Assembly: GCA_011389895.1 (NCBI GenBank)
Contig: JAABTN010000006.1
Location: 58,543-122,542, forward strand
Direction: 5' to 3'
From: Maritimibacter sp.
GTDB taxonomy: Bacteria > Pseudomonadota > Alphaproteobacteria > Rhodobacterales > Rhodobacteraceae
Length of the DNA stretch: 64,000 nt
The notes under the pieces are model-generated. The model made no database searches. It was not told the DNA's origin and saw nothing but the letters and a program-made list of their open reading frames with translations. How positions within the stretch are numbered: the stretch's first letter is position 1; every line of letters starts with the position of its first letter. The translations under genes were made by a program, and so were the position numbers. Of the stretch, positions 8,340-16,546 are shown piece by piece.

Positions 8340-9419
8340 TCAGCGTTCCAGAACGAGCGCTTCGACCCCGCTGGCATCCGCGATCCGGCGATTGGGATAG
8401 GCGCGCGCCCAGACGTAGCCATAGGTGGCGGCCGGCCCGATGACCGGGTCGGCACGGTCCATGATCCGGCTGTAACGCCAATCGTTTTTCGGCGCGGTGC
8501 CCACGCGGGCATAGACCATCGCGGCCATGATCGCCTCGCCATCCGGGATCGTCACGACATCGACAACCGGCCCCTGTGCCCAATCGCGGCCCAGAAGCTC
8601 CAGAACCCCGACGGGTCCATCCGGGTGGGCGCCGCCGGGCGCACGGTAGACCTCGACCCCCTCCGGCACCGTGTCGCGTGCGCCAAGCTGTGCGGCCCGC
8701 AGTTCCACATCCCGGTTTACGAGGCCAGGGAGCTCCGCCATCACACCGGCCTCGGCAGCCACATGCAGGGCAAAAGACAGACAGCCGCCGCCTTCGAAAC
8801 GCGCGGGGTCCAAGAGCAGGGAATAGTTCAGGTGGGGTGCCTCGGGGTGGGCGGCAAATTCGCGCACCGCGCCGCGTGCACGGGCGCAGCCCGCGCGGTC
8901 CACTTCGGCGGCCACCACGACCCCGCGACCCTCCAAAAGCACGCGATGCTGTTCGGCCGGGAAATCCGCCAGGTCCACCAGCGCGCCATCGGCAAAGGTC
9001 GAGAAAACCGGGGTCACGCCCCAGCCGGAAAGATACATTTTCTGGCCCGTGCTATCCTGCTCGCCCGTCATCGAGGTCATGCCTTGCACCCCATCACACT
9101 GCCACGCCACGACGAGGTGGCCGATGGTCGTGCCCGCCTCCATCGCCCCCAGTTGATCGAAGGTCATCAGGGCGAGCGTGCGACGCGCGCGCGCCGGCGT
9201 CGACAGGTCGATGGGATGCGCCGGGGGCACATAGGCCAGCACCACGTAATCGCGCTCACGCGGCAGCGTCAGGCGTTGCAGAAACGCGGGCCAGCCCCCG
9301 CTCTCGTAGGGCGACAAGAGATCGGGCCCCACGCTTTTGGTGGATTGCCGCTCGGCGGGCGCACAGGCCGACACGAGCATCAGGATCAAGACCGCGACGA
9401 CCGCGGCCCCGCGTGTCAT
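8340..9419 (-). CDS. lipoprotein of unknown function, possible papain-like fold
   Basis: This 359-residue protein starts with a lipoprotein signal (VLILMLVSAC, lipidated cysteine at about residue 19), so it is probably anchored in the envelope. I do not recognise a named family. Two segments, GTTIGHLVVAWQC at about residue 100 and GGGCLSFALHVAAEAGV near residue 220, place a histidine before a cysteine-containing helix start, the order seen in circularly permuted papain-like (YiiX/LRAT-type) enzymes; this is only suggestive. Its start overlaps the stop of the pterin dehydratase gene by four bases, so the two are co-transcribed and translationally coupled. Confidence 0.7.
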   Translation of the reverse strand: MTRGAAVVAVLILMLVSACAPAERQSTKSVGPDLLSPYESGGWPAFLQRLTLPRERDYVVLAYVPPAHPIDLSTPARARRTLALMTFDQLGAMEAGTTIGHLVVAWQCDGVQGMTSMTGEQDSTGQKMYLSGWGVTPVFSTFADGALVDLADFPAEQHRVLLEGRGVVVAAEVDRAGCARARGAVREFAAHPEAPHLNYSLLLDPARFEGGGCLSFALHVAAEAGVMAELPGLVNRDVELRAAQLGARDTVPEGVEVYRAPGGAHPDGPVGVLELLGRDWAQGPVVDVVTIPDGEAIMAAMVYARVGTAPKNDWRYSRIMDRADPVIGPAATYGYVWARAYPNRRIADASGVEALVLER

Positions 9420-9754
9420 CCAGAAATCCCCATGGCATCAAGCTTTGCCGCGCAGATGAAATCCTTCTCCGACAGCCCACCCACGTCATGCGTGGTGAAC
9501 CGGACATCGAGATAGCCCCAGCCAAGCGCGAGGTCCGGGTGATGCCCCTGATCCTCGGCGACATAGCCCACCGCGTTCGCGGCCATCAGGGCGGGGGCAA
9601 AGCGCGCGGTCTTGTAACGCCGGGTGAGAACGGACCCGTCGATCGCCCAGCCGTCATCGAGCTTTGCCAGAAGCGCGCGCGCGGCGGCATCGCTCAGGAC
9701 ATCGACCTGGGACAGGTCAGCGCAGGATTTTTTGGCAAGGTTGCTCATCGTCAT
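9416..9754 (-). CDS. phhB: 4a-hydroxytetrahydrobiopterin dehydratase (pterin-4a-carbinolamine dehydratase)
   Basis: The enzyme dehydrates 4a-hydroxy-tetrahydropterin formed by aromatic amino acid hydroxylases. At 112 residues it is of normal length. The family signature is clear: a conserved HHPDLALGWGYLDVRFTTHD segment followed by GGLSEKDFICAAKLD. The start is either MTMSN at 9754 or MSN at 9748. No phenylalanine hydroxylase is in the window, and homologues of this fold have other roles in bacteria without one, so the physiological substrate is open. Its stop overlaps the start of the downstream lipoprotein gene. Confidence 0.9.
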   Translation of the reverse strand: MTMSNLAKKSCADLSQVDVLSDAAARALLAKLDDGWAIDGSVLTRRYKTARFAPALMAANAVGYVAEDQGHHPDLALGWGYLDVRFTTHDVGGLSEKDFICAAKLDAMGISG

Positions 9755-9948
9755 CTCCCTGTGTCGTGGTAGAGCATCGCGTCTTTTGATTCAACGTTGC
9801 GGGCCCCGTTGCGGTTCAGTTTTCGTCGTCTTTCCTCGTCGCGCGCCGCTTTCCGCGTCCCGCTTATGCGTTGGCTTCTGAACCATGGCGGATCGGGCGT
9901 AGTCATCAGAACGTGACCTTGCCCGCGTTATGCAGGTGATCGGCACTC

Positions 9949-9977
9949 TGGACGTCGCGGGTCGAAAAACCTATATG
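9949..9977 (+). promoter_or_regulatory. candidate sigma-70 promoter of the SufT-like gene
   Basis: TGGACG and TATATG are separated by 17 bases, about 30 bases before the ATG at 10008. Both boxes match the consensus at four of six positions. Confidence 0.4.
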
Positions 9978-10007
9978 TTCTGTCAGGAATAGCCAAGGAC
10001 AGGCGCA

Positions 10008-10370
10008 ATGAACCAGCAGCCGGATCAAGTCGAGGGGGCGCCCCTCATCAAACCGTCAAGCACGGACCACCCGCTTTACGACAAGGTGATCGAGGGATGT
10101 CGTTCGGTCTATGACCCGGAAATCCCGGTCAATATCTATGATCTTGGCCTGATCTACACGATCGACATCACCGATGAGAACGAGGTTTTCATCATGATGA
10201 CCCTGACCGCACCGGGGTGCCCGGTGGCCGGGGACATGCCCGGCTGGATCGTGGACGCGGTCAGCCCGGTCGAGGGGGTCAAGGACGTGCAGGTCGAACT
10301 GACATGGGATCCGCCCTGGGGCATGGACATGATGTCGGATGAAGCCCGTCTGGAACTCGGCTTCATGTGA
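10008..10370 (+). CDS. sufT: SufT-like iron-sulfur assembly protein (MIP18/DUF59 family)
   Basis: This 120-residue protein has the DUF59 core DPEIPVNIYDLGLIY followed by TLTAPGCPVAG, which contains the conserved cysteine; the C-terminal WDPPWGMDMMSDEARLELGFM is also typical. Bacterial SufT proteins help mature Fe-S proteins, and the eukaryotic counterpart belongs to the cytosolic targeting complex. AAGGAC precedes the ATG. A second Fe-S gene, an A-type carrier, lies 1.5 kb downstream, separated by the SatD-DUF3307 pair. I infer that the two were once neighbours. Confidence 0.9.
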   Translation: MNQQPDQVEGAPLIKPSSTDHPLYDKVIEGCRSVYDPEIPVNIYDLGLIYTIDITDENEVFIMMTLTAPGCPVAGDMPGWIVDAVSPVEGVKDVQVELTWDPPWGMDMMSDEARLELGFM

Positions 10371-10429
10371 TAGGATGGGGAATAGCAAATTCGCTCGATC
10401 TTCCCTCCGCACAAACGAGTTTGCCAGTC

Positions 10430-11047
10430 ATGATTGGGTCTCTCGAGATCTGCGTTCTGGCAGGTGATTTCATTGGCTCTCAGCAATGGTCGCGCGACGA
10501 GGTATCTCGCGCGCACGACCTGTTGGGGGCAGAAGCTGATCGCATAGGTGTGTGGTCCTGCGGACACTGCTGCTACACCCGCAATCGCGGCAACGGCTGG
10601 CAAATGGTGATCCATCGACCAGCTCTGGACCTACGTGCAGTCCTTACCCTGCGTGCCGCGCTCCGGGCAGAAGGAAAAACCTTCGACACACGCATTGCAA
10701 TTGCGCGCGGCAACGGCGCAGTACCCGGCCCGGACCTGAACGCTGCACATGGTCCAGCCTTCTTTGACGCTGGCCTCGCGCTTGATAACATGGTTTCGTC
10801 CCGGACCCTGATCCATACCGAGGGCGGCGCGCTGGGCGCGGCCACGATGCTTGGCGATGCCCTCAGCCGGGATTGGACTCCGGCACAAGCGCGCGTTCTA
10901 CGCCCGATGCTGGCTCCTGTTCCGCCGACCCATGCCGAGGTTGCCAAGGCCCTCGGCATCTCCCGCTCAGCCGTCAGCCAAGCCCTCGCCGCAGCCCGTT
11001 TCGACCATTTTTCCCACGCGCTCGACGCGCTTGAATCCGGTTGGTGA
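10430..11047 (+). CDS. SatD-family protein with C-terminal helix-turn-helix
   Basis: This 205-residue protein begins LEICVLAGDFIGSQQWSRDE, resembling the N-terminal 'GDIIGSR' motif of the SatD family, and ends in a helix-turn-helix (AEVAKALGISRSAVSQALAAARF). That suggests a nucleotide- or DNA-linked regulatory protein. SatD is named from a Streptococcus acid-tolerance locus; its biochemical role is not established. ATG at 10430 keeps the conserved motif near the N-terminus; an upstream in-frame ATG at 10367 would overlap the SufT-like stop. The ribosome binding site is weak. It is followed by a DUF3307 gene after 57 bases, a pairing I have seen elsewhere. Base composition is less GC-rich than the surroundings, consistent with acquisition. 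Confidence 0.8.
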   Translation: MIGSLEICVLAGDFIGSQQWSRDEVSRAHDLLGAEADRIGVWSCGHCCYTRNRGNGWQMVIHRPALDLRAVLTLRAALRAEGKTFDTRIAIARGNGAVPGPDLNAAHGPAFFDAGLALDNMVSSRTLIHTEGGALGAATMLGDALSRDWTPAQARVLRPMLAPVPPTHAEVAKALGISRSAVSQALAAARFDHFSHALDALESGW

Positions 11048-11104
11048 CATCGCGGTAGCGACCGACTACGATTTCTTGACCCTTGTTTCGGACCGCGCGC
11101 GGAC

Positions 11105-11821
11105 ATGATCGAGACCTTCATTGCCCTTCTTCTGGCCCATGCGCTGGCCGACTACATTTTGCAAACTCGCTGGATGGTCAACCACAAGTCCAAGGCAGCA
11201 CCATTTCTTCTGCATGGCCTCGCGGTGCTCATCACGGCAGGTGTTGCCTTGGGGCGATGGGACGCGTGGGAAATCGCCGCTTTGGCGGCGGCGCATATGG
11301 TCATCGACGCCATCAAAGTTCTAGGAAAATTTGACGGGATCGGCGCACATCTTGTTGATCAGATGGCCCATGTTGCAACGCTCGCAGCCGTCGCGATCTA
11401 TGCCCCGACGCTTTGGGAGAATGGTATTTGGGCGCCCTTTGGCACCGCGATTCCGCATCTCTTCTTCCTGACCGCAGGTCTGATCCTAGTCACCCGCGCA
11501 GGCGGCTTTGCCATCGGTATCTTCCTAGAACCATTTCCAATAGATGACGACAAAAGCAAGTTCAGAAACGGTGGCTTACTAATTGGTTACTTCGAACGCG
11601 CACTCACCTTCCTATTTGTTCTCGTTGGACAACCACTTGGAATAGGCTTTTTGATTGCAGCAAAATCAATCCTTCGGTTCGAACATGGAAGAAGTGATGC
11701 CGATCTTGGCGAGTACATTTATATAGGCACGCTGGCGTCATTCGGCTGGGCGCTCTTGATCTCATACGGTGTTGTGACGCTGCAAGACCTGCTCCCGCCC
11801 TTTCCCAGCCTTTCAGATTGA
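11105..11821 (+). CDS. DUF3307 family membrane protein, partner of SatD
   Basis: This 238-residue protein has the DUF3307 signature at its N-terminus (LLLAHALADYILQTRWMVNHK), followed by about six hydrophobic segments and a conserved HMVIDAIKVLGKF helix carrying His and Asp. The family is of unknown function; its acid and histidine residues within helices resemble membrane enzymes or transporters, but this is inference. The stretch 11550-11720 is noticeably richer in A and T than flanking genes. It lies just downstream of the SatD-like gene in the same direction, so the two are probably one transcript. Confidence 0.8.
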   Translation: MIETFIALLLAHALADYILQTRWMVNHKSKAAPFLLHGLAVLITAGVALGRWDAWEIAALAAAHMVIDAIKVLGKFDGIGAHLVDQMAHVATLAAVAIYAPTLWENGIWAPFGTAIPHLFFLTAGLILVTRAGGFAIGIFLEPFPIDDDKSKFRNGGLLIGYFERALTFLFVLVGQPLGIGFLIAAKSILRFEHGRSDADLGEYIYIGTLASFGWALLISYGVVTLQDLLPPFPSLSD

Positions 11822-11875
11822 CCAGGAGCACAAAGTCGTGACCCGATCTGTTACCCGAGCGCGACGTACTGGGGA

Positions 11876-11904
11876 TTGATGCCTGCCGCCATCAGGCCTA
11901 AATA
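11876..11904 (+). promoter_or_regulatory. promoter with inverted repeat in the spacer, upstream of the A-type carrier gene
   Basis: TTGATG, 17 bases, then TAAATA form a good promoter pair. The spacer holds GCCTG..CAGGC (11881-11897), a possible operator. Transcription would begin 10-15 bases before the ATG at 11924, giving a very short leader. Confidence 0.5.
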
Positions 11905-11923
11905 GAAGGTGAAGGAGAAGTCC

Positions 11924-12289
11924 ATGTTTGGCATCGAGGGAAAACAGGCCGTCAGCATCACCGACAAGGCCGCCACGCAAATCGCGAAGTTGATGAACAA
12001 CGGGGGCCATCAGGGCCTTCGCATCGGCGTCAAGAAAGGTGGCTGCGCGGGCATGGAATATACCATGGATTACGTCGACGAGATCGACGCCAACGACGAG
12101 GTCGTCGAACAGGACGGCGCGCGCGTGATGATCGCCCCGATGGCGCAGATGTTCCTTTTCGGGACCGAGATCGATTACGAAGTGTCGCTGCTCGAAGCCG
12201 GGTTCAAATTCCGCAATCCCAACGTTGTGGATGCCTGCGGCTGTGGCGAATCGATCAAGTTCGACGAAACCATCTCGGCTGGCGAGTGA
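11924..12289 (+). CDS. A-type iron-sulfur cluster carrier (SufA/IscA/ErpA family)
   Basis: A-type carriers accept Fe-S clusters from the scaffold and pass them to target enzymes. The 121 residues carry the three ligand cysteines in the usual places: VKKGGCAGMEY and the C-terminal DACGCGESIKF. AAGGAG lies six to seven bases before the ATG at 11924; a GTG at 11909 would add five residues but lacks a site. It overlaps the TfoX-like gene by four bases (GTGA), so both are coupled. Whether it is SufA- or ErpA-like cannot be settled by eye; the SufT-like gene nearby suggests a SUF context. Confidence 0.92.
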   Translation: MFGIEGKQAVSITDKAATQIAKLMNNGGHQGLRIGVKKGGCAGMEYTMDYVDEIDANDEVVEQDGARVMIAPMAQMFLFGTEIDYEVSLLEAGFKFRNPNVVDACGCGESIKFDETISAGE

Positions 12290-12597
12290 GCGTCACCGAC
12301 GCCGATATCGAACGGGTCTACGAGCTGTTCGATGACATCGGCGGTCTGTCACATCGCAAGATGATGGGCGGTGCCTCGTTCTACTGCGAGGGTCAGATTT
12401 TCTGTGTTCTGTCGCAGGAGGGCCGCGTGTTTCTCAAGGCCTCCGGGACGTTTGCCGAGGATATGGCTTCTGCCGGGGCCGAACGGTTCGAGATGGAAGA
12501 TGGCCGGGGCATGAATTACTGGACCCTGCCCGAGCCCGCGCTGGACGAGCCTTCCTTGGCCTGCGATTGGGCCCGTCGCGCGCTCGCCGCGCTCTGA
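12286..12597 (+). CDS. TfoX/Sxy N-terminal domain protein
   Basis: This 103-residue protein matches the TfoX N-terminal domain: ELFDDIGGLSHRKMMGGASFYCEGQIFCVL.. then YWTLPEPAL. In gammaproteobacteria full-length Sxy/TfoX activates competence genes, but short single-domain versions like this are widespread and uncharacterised. The start is a GTG overlapping the stop of the carrier gene. The N-terminal KMMGG motif is intact. Confidence 0.85.
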   Translation: MSVTDADIERVYELFDDIGGLSHRKMMGGASFYCEGQIFCVLSQEGRVFLKASGTFAEDMASAGAERFEMEDGRGMNYWTLPEPALDEPSLACDWARRALAAL

Positions 12598-12675
12598 GAC
12601 GCCCAGCCCCATTCTGCTTGCTCTCCCCACATCAACCGTTACCTTTCGCCCGATGGCTCATAGGAAGGCGACGTG

Positions 12676-13419
12676 ATGCGAAAACTGGCGGCAGGCAATT
12701 GGAAGATGAACGGGCTGACCCCCGCCTTGGACGAGCTTGAGGCGCTGTCAAAAAGCCATGCGAACGCCGGTGTCGGGGTTCTGGTCTGCCCCCCCGCCAC
12801 GCTCATCGCCCCTGCCAAGGCCCGGATCAGCGATGCTATCGCGCTGGGCGGGCAGGATTGCCATGCAGAGGCCTCGGGCGCGCATACCGGCGACATCTCG
12901 GCCCAGATGTTGAAGGATGCGGGCGCCGACTATGTCATCCTTGGCCATTCCGAGCGGCGCGAAGACCACGGCGAAACCGACGAAGACGTGCGGGTGAAGG
13001 CAAAGACCGCGCTTGCCGCCGGGCTGACGGTGATCATCTGCGTGGGCGAAACGCTTGAGGAACGCGACGCGGCGAATACACTCGACATCATCGGTGGGCA
13101 GCTTGCCGGGTCGATCCCCGACAACGTCACCGGTCACACGCTCGTCGTGGCCTATGAGCCGATCTGGGCCATCGGGACGGGCAAGATCCCAAGCCTTAAC
13201 GAAATCGGTGAAGTGCATGATTTCATTCGATCCCGGCTGGAACGCCGCTTTGGCGCGGGTGTCGGGCGGTCGACCCCGCTGCTTTACGGCGGGTCGGTGA
13301 AACCGGGCAATGCCGCCGAGATTTTCGGGGTCTCCAACGTCGATGGCGCATTGGTGGGCGGGGCGAGCCTTTCGGCCGCCGATTTCGGCCCGATCATCGA
13401 CGCGCTGGCGGAGAGTTGA
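12676..13419 (+). CDS. tpiA: triosephosphate isomerase
   Basis: TpiA interconverts dihydroxyacetone phosphate and glyceraldehyde 3-phosphate in glycolysis and gluconeogenesis. At 247 residues it is of standard length, with NWKMNG (catalytic lysine), GHSERR (electrophilic histidine), AYEPIWAIGTG (catalytic glutamate, flexible loop) and YGGSVKPGN (phosphate grip). A strong AGGAAGG site precedes overlapping GTG/ATG codons; I chose the ATG at 12676. The decarboxylase gene follows after one base. Confidence 0.97.
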   Translation: MRKLAAGNWKMNGLTPALDELEALSKSHANAGVGVLVCPPATLIAPAKARISDAIALGGQDCHAEASGAHTGDISAQMLKDAGADYVILGHSERREDHGETDEDVRVKAKTALAAGLTVIICVGETLEERDAANTLDIIGGQLAGSIPDNVTGHTLVVAYEPIWAIGTGKIPSLNEIGEVHDFIRSRLERRFGAGVGRSTPLLYGGSVKPGNAAEIFGVSNVDGALVGGASLSAADFGPIIDALAES

Positions 13420-13420
13420 G

Positions 13421-14818
13421 ATGAACCACGACGATCTCGTGATCTGGTCGAAACGCGCCGCCGACTGGGCGCGCGACTACCACGCCACGTTGCGCAGCCG
13501 CCCGGTGCGCCCCGACACGAGCCCCGGGGCGTTTCGCGCCCAGATCGAGGGGCCGGTGCCGGAAGAACCCGATCCGATCGAGACGATCTTCGACGATTTC
13601 ACCCGGCTTGTGCCCGAGGCCATGACGCATTGGCAGCACCCCCGGTTCTTCGCCTATTTCCCCGCCAATGCCGCGCCCGCCTCGATGTTGGCCGAACAGC
13701 TCGCAAATGCCATGTCGGCGCAGGCGATGCTGTGGGAAACCGCGCCCGCCGCCAATGAAATGGAAGCGCTGGTGATCGACTGGATGCGCGACGCGTTGGG
13801 GTTGCCCGGCGATTTCACCGGCACGATCCATGACAGCGCCACCACCGCAACCTTCGCCGCCGTGACCACGATGCGCGAGGCGGCGCTGGGGTTCGAGGGC
13901 GTCACGGCGGGCCTGTCGTCCGCCCCCCGGCTTCGCATCTATGCCTCGGCGGAATGCCATTCGTCGGTGCAAAAGGCGGTGCGGATGTGCGGGATCGGGG
14001 ATGAAAACCTCGTCAAGGTGCCCGGTCGCGCTGATGATCCGCGCTTCTCGATGGACCCCGAGGCGCTCGACCGTTTTATCCGGGCCGACCGGGACGCGGG
14101 CCTGCACCCGGCGGGCGTGGTGCTTGCAACCGGCGGCACCGGGATCGGGGCCTGCGACGACCTGCGCGCCTGCATTGCCGTGGCAAAGACGCATGATTTG
14201 CCAACCCATGTCGATGCGGCCTGGGCCGGTTCGGCGATGATTTGCGCTGAATTCAGAGCGTTATGGGACGGTGTTGAAGCGGCGGATAGCGTTGTGTTCA
14301 ATCCGCACAAATGGCTGGGCGCGCAATTCGACCTTTCGATTCAGTTCCTCAAGGATCCGGTGCCACAGGTGCGCACCATGGGGCTGCGCCCGGATTATCT
14401 TCAGACACTCGGGGATGACGCGGTCGTCAATTACAACGAATGGACCCTGCCGCTTGGCCGCCGCTTTCGCGCGCTCAAGCTGTGGTTCCTGCTGCGCGCC
14501 GAGGGGCTGAGCGGGCTGCGCACGCGGCTGCGCAACCATGTCGCTTGGGCCCGGGAAGCGCGCGACGACATCGCCATGATCCCGGGGGTCGAGATCGTGA
14601 CCGAGCCGATCCTGTCGTTGTTTTCCTTCCGCTTCCGCGATGACGCCACCACGCAGCGGCTGTTGGAGGCGGTCAACCGCGACGGGCGGATTTATCTGAC
14701 CCAGACCACCCATAGGGGGCAATTCGTCATTCGCGTGCAGGTCGGACAATTTGACGTGACGCGCGAGGATGTCATGATGATCGGCGACGTTCTTCGGGAT
14801 CTCTCCGGGAGCCTTTGA
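13421..14818 (+). CDS. PLP-dependent group II decarboxylase (aromatic-L-amino-acid decarboxylase type)
   Basis: The 465-residue protein belongs to the group II decarboxylases of fold type I. Visible features are HPRFFAYFPANAAPASMLAEQL, HDSATTATFAAVTTMREA, HVDAAWAGSAMIC (PLP-ring aspartate) and NPHKWLGAQFD with the lysine that binds PLP. Members decarboxylate tyrosine, tryptophan, DOPA or related amino acids; the substrate cannot be read from the sequence. It follows tpiA by one base and the TPM gene starts one base after its stop, so the three are one transcript. Confidence 0.92.
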   Translation: MNHDDLVIWSKRAADWARDYHATLRSRPVRPDTSPGAFRAQIEGPVPEEPDPIETIFDDFTRLVPEAMTHWQHPRFFAYFPANAAPASMLAEQLANAMSAQAMLWETAPAANEMEALVIDWMRDALGLPGDFTGTIHDSATTATFAAVTTMREAALGFEGVTAGLSSAPRLRIYASAECHSSVQKAVRMCGIGDENLVKVPGRADDPRFSMDPEALDRFIRADRDAGLHPAGVVLATGGTGIGACDDLRACIAVAKTHDLPTHVDAAWAGSAMICAEFRALWDGVEAADSVVFNPHKWLGAQFDLSIQFLKDPVPQVRTMGLRPDYLQTLGDDAVVNYNEWTLPLGRRFRALKLWFLLRAEGLSGLRTRLRNHVAWAREARDDIAMIPGVEIVTEPILSLFSFRFRDDATTQRLLEAVNRDGRIYLTQTTHRGQFVIRVQVGQFDVTREDVMMIGDVLRDLSGSL

Positions 14819-14819
14819 T

Positions 14820-15698
14820 ATGCCGCTTCGGCGCCTCGCCTGTCTGTTCGCCTTGCTGCTTGGGGGTCTGTCGGGTGGCCTGTCTGGCCCTGCGCTGGCG
14901 CAGGATGCCGAAGCCTGGCCGCTCTATGACAGCACCTATGTCAACGATTACGCAAAGCTCCTGCCCGAAGAGGTGGAAGGGCGCGTGGTCGCGGCGCTCA
15001 CCGCGTTGCGCGATGACACCGGGGTCGAGGCGACGGTTCTGACCCTGCCGACACGTGGCGGCTTCACCCCCGCCCCCTCGATCGAGGCTTTTGCAACCGG
15101 GCTCTTCAATCACTGGGGTATCGGGGACGCGGGCCGCAATGACGGCATCCTGATCATGGTCCTGCGCGAAGATCGCGAAATGCGGATCGAGCTTGGGTCG
15201 GGCTACCCCCGCGCCTTTGATCGCGAAGCCCAGGACATCATCGACGGCGTGTTCCTGCCCGCGTTTCGTGACGAGGCTTATGCCCGCGGGATCGAAGCCG
15301 GCACACGCGCGGTGATCACACGCATCGCGCGGCCCCATGCCGAAGGCAGCGCGCCGCCCGACGCACAACGGTCGCGCACCGGGATCATCATCGGGGTCGT
15401 GTTGAGCGTGCTTGGCTTCGCGGTCTCGGTCATCGTGGTGTTCTGGCGGCGTATCCGCGACCGGTTCACGCGCTGCCCGCACTGCGGCACGCGGGGCATC
15501 CGGTCCGTGCGCCACACGCTTTCGCGGGCGACACGCAGCCGCCAGGGCGAAGGCCAGCGGATTACCGATTGCCCGCATTGCGGGTATCACAACGTGGCAC
15601 CCTTCGTGATCCCGATGGTGAGCACCACCTCGTCGTCCTCGGGCGGCTCGTTCGGCGGAGGATCAAGCGGGGGCGGCGGCGCGTCGGGAAGCTGGTGA
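14820..15698 (+). CDS. TPM-domain (YgcG-type) membrane protein with zinc ribbon and Gly/Ser tail
   Basis: A 292-residue envelope protein: cleavable signal peptide (to about residue 28, ALAQD), TPM domain (YVNDYAKLLPE, NDGILIMVLREDREMRIELGSGY), one transmembrane helix near residues 187-207, then a zinc-ribbon with two CPHC pairs and a C-terminal tail of Gly and Ser ending GASGSW. TPM proteins have been linked to photosystem II repair phosphatases in plants and to unknown envelope roles in bacteria. The topology places the TPM domain in the periplasm and the zinc ribbon in the cytosol. Confidence 0.85.
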   Translation: MPLRRLACLFALLLGGLSGGLSGPALAQDAEAWPLYDSTYVNDYAKLLPEEVEGRVVAALTALRDDTGVEATVLTLPTRGGFTPAPSIEAFATGLFNHWGIGDAGRNDGILIMVLREDREMRIELGSGYPRAFDREAQDIIDGVFLPAFRDEAYARGIEAGTRAVITRIARPHAEGSAPPDAQRSRTGIIIGVVLSVLGFAVSVIVVFWRRIRDRFTRCPHCGTRGIRSVRHTLSRATRSRQGEGQRITDCPHCGYHNVAPFVIPMVSTTSSSSGGSFGGGSSGGGGASGSW

Positions 15699-15786
15699 AC
15701 AGGCGCGCGGTACAGGCGGACGCCCATAATCTTGCACGACCCCACGTCAATCTGGTCTTTACGCGCGAGCACGCTACTCTGGTCCC

Positions 15787-16431
15787 ATGACCCGCTTCAC
15801 CCTTGAAGACAGTTTGAAAGAGCATTTCGCCGATGGCGTCCTGCACGTGATCGGCGTGGTTGGCGCGATCGCGGCGGCCAGCGTGCTCGTCACATGGGCC
15901 ACGCTGGCGCTCGACCCCGCGCGGCTCATGGCGGCGCTGCCTTATGTCTTCGGGCTGATCGCCACCTTTGCCTTCTCGGCGGCCTATAACATGACGCTCC
16001 ATGCCCGGACGCGCGCGGTGTTGCGCCGGTTCGACCATGCGGCGATTTATGTCATGATCGCAGGCACTTACACGCCGGTCGCGCTGGTCGGGGTTGGTGG
16101 CGGATGGGGTATCACACTGGCCTCTGCCAGTTGGGGGCTGGCGTTGATCGGTGTGGCGATGAAGCTCGTCTTCTTTCACAAATCCCAGAAACTGGGCTTC
16201 GTGCTCTACATTCTGCAAGGCTGGCTCGCGCTGATCGCGATCGGGCCCATCGTGGCCGCGCTGCCGGTTGCCGCCATGGTGCTTTTGGCCATTGGCGGGG
16301 TCGTCTACACCGTGGGCACCTATTTCTACCACAAGGCCCTGCCCTATGCGCGTGCGATCTGGCATGGACACGTCTTGGCCGCTGCCGCGACGCATTATGC
16401 CGCCGTGCTTCTGGTTCTGAACCTGCCCTGA
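15787..16431 (+). CDS. hemolysin III / PAQR-family membrane protein
   Basis: This 214-residue protein has about seven hydrophobic helices. It has the YqfA/hemolysin III pattern: HFADGVLHVIGVVGA, FSAAYNMTL, RRFDHAAIYVMIAGTYTPV and a C-terminal IWHGHVLAAAATHY. The conserved Asp and His residues are those that bind zinc in the related adiponectin receptors, which are ceramidases. Despite the family name a toxin role is unlikely; membrane lipid homeostasis is the usual inference. Confidence 0.9.
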   Translation: MTRFTLEDSLKEHFADGVLHVIGVVGAIAAASVLVTWATLALDPARLMAALPYVFGLIATFAFSAAYNMTLHARTRAVLRRFDHAAIYVMIAGTYTPVALVGVGGGWGITLASASWGLALIGVAMKLVFFHKSQKLGFVLYILQGWLALIAIGPIVAALPVAAMVLLAIGGVVYTVGTYFYHKALPYARAIWHGHVLAAAATHYAAVLLVLNLP

Positions 16432-16546
16432 GACCCACGCGGTTTTCCGCGCATGTCGACAAGACTGGTGACACCTCGGGGGGTTTTGCGTATCCTGCGC
16501 GCAGGAAACGGGCAAAGACCCGGCAGAGCAGATATAGGGCACAGGC

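Noticed and set aside
16438..16453. Short hairpin CGCGG-TTTT-CCGCG after the hemolysin III gene
   Set aside because: Five-bp stem without T tail; common by chance in GC-rich DNA.
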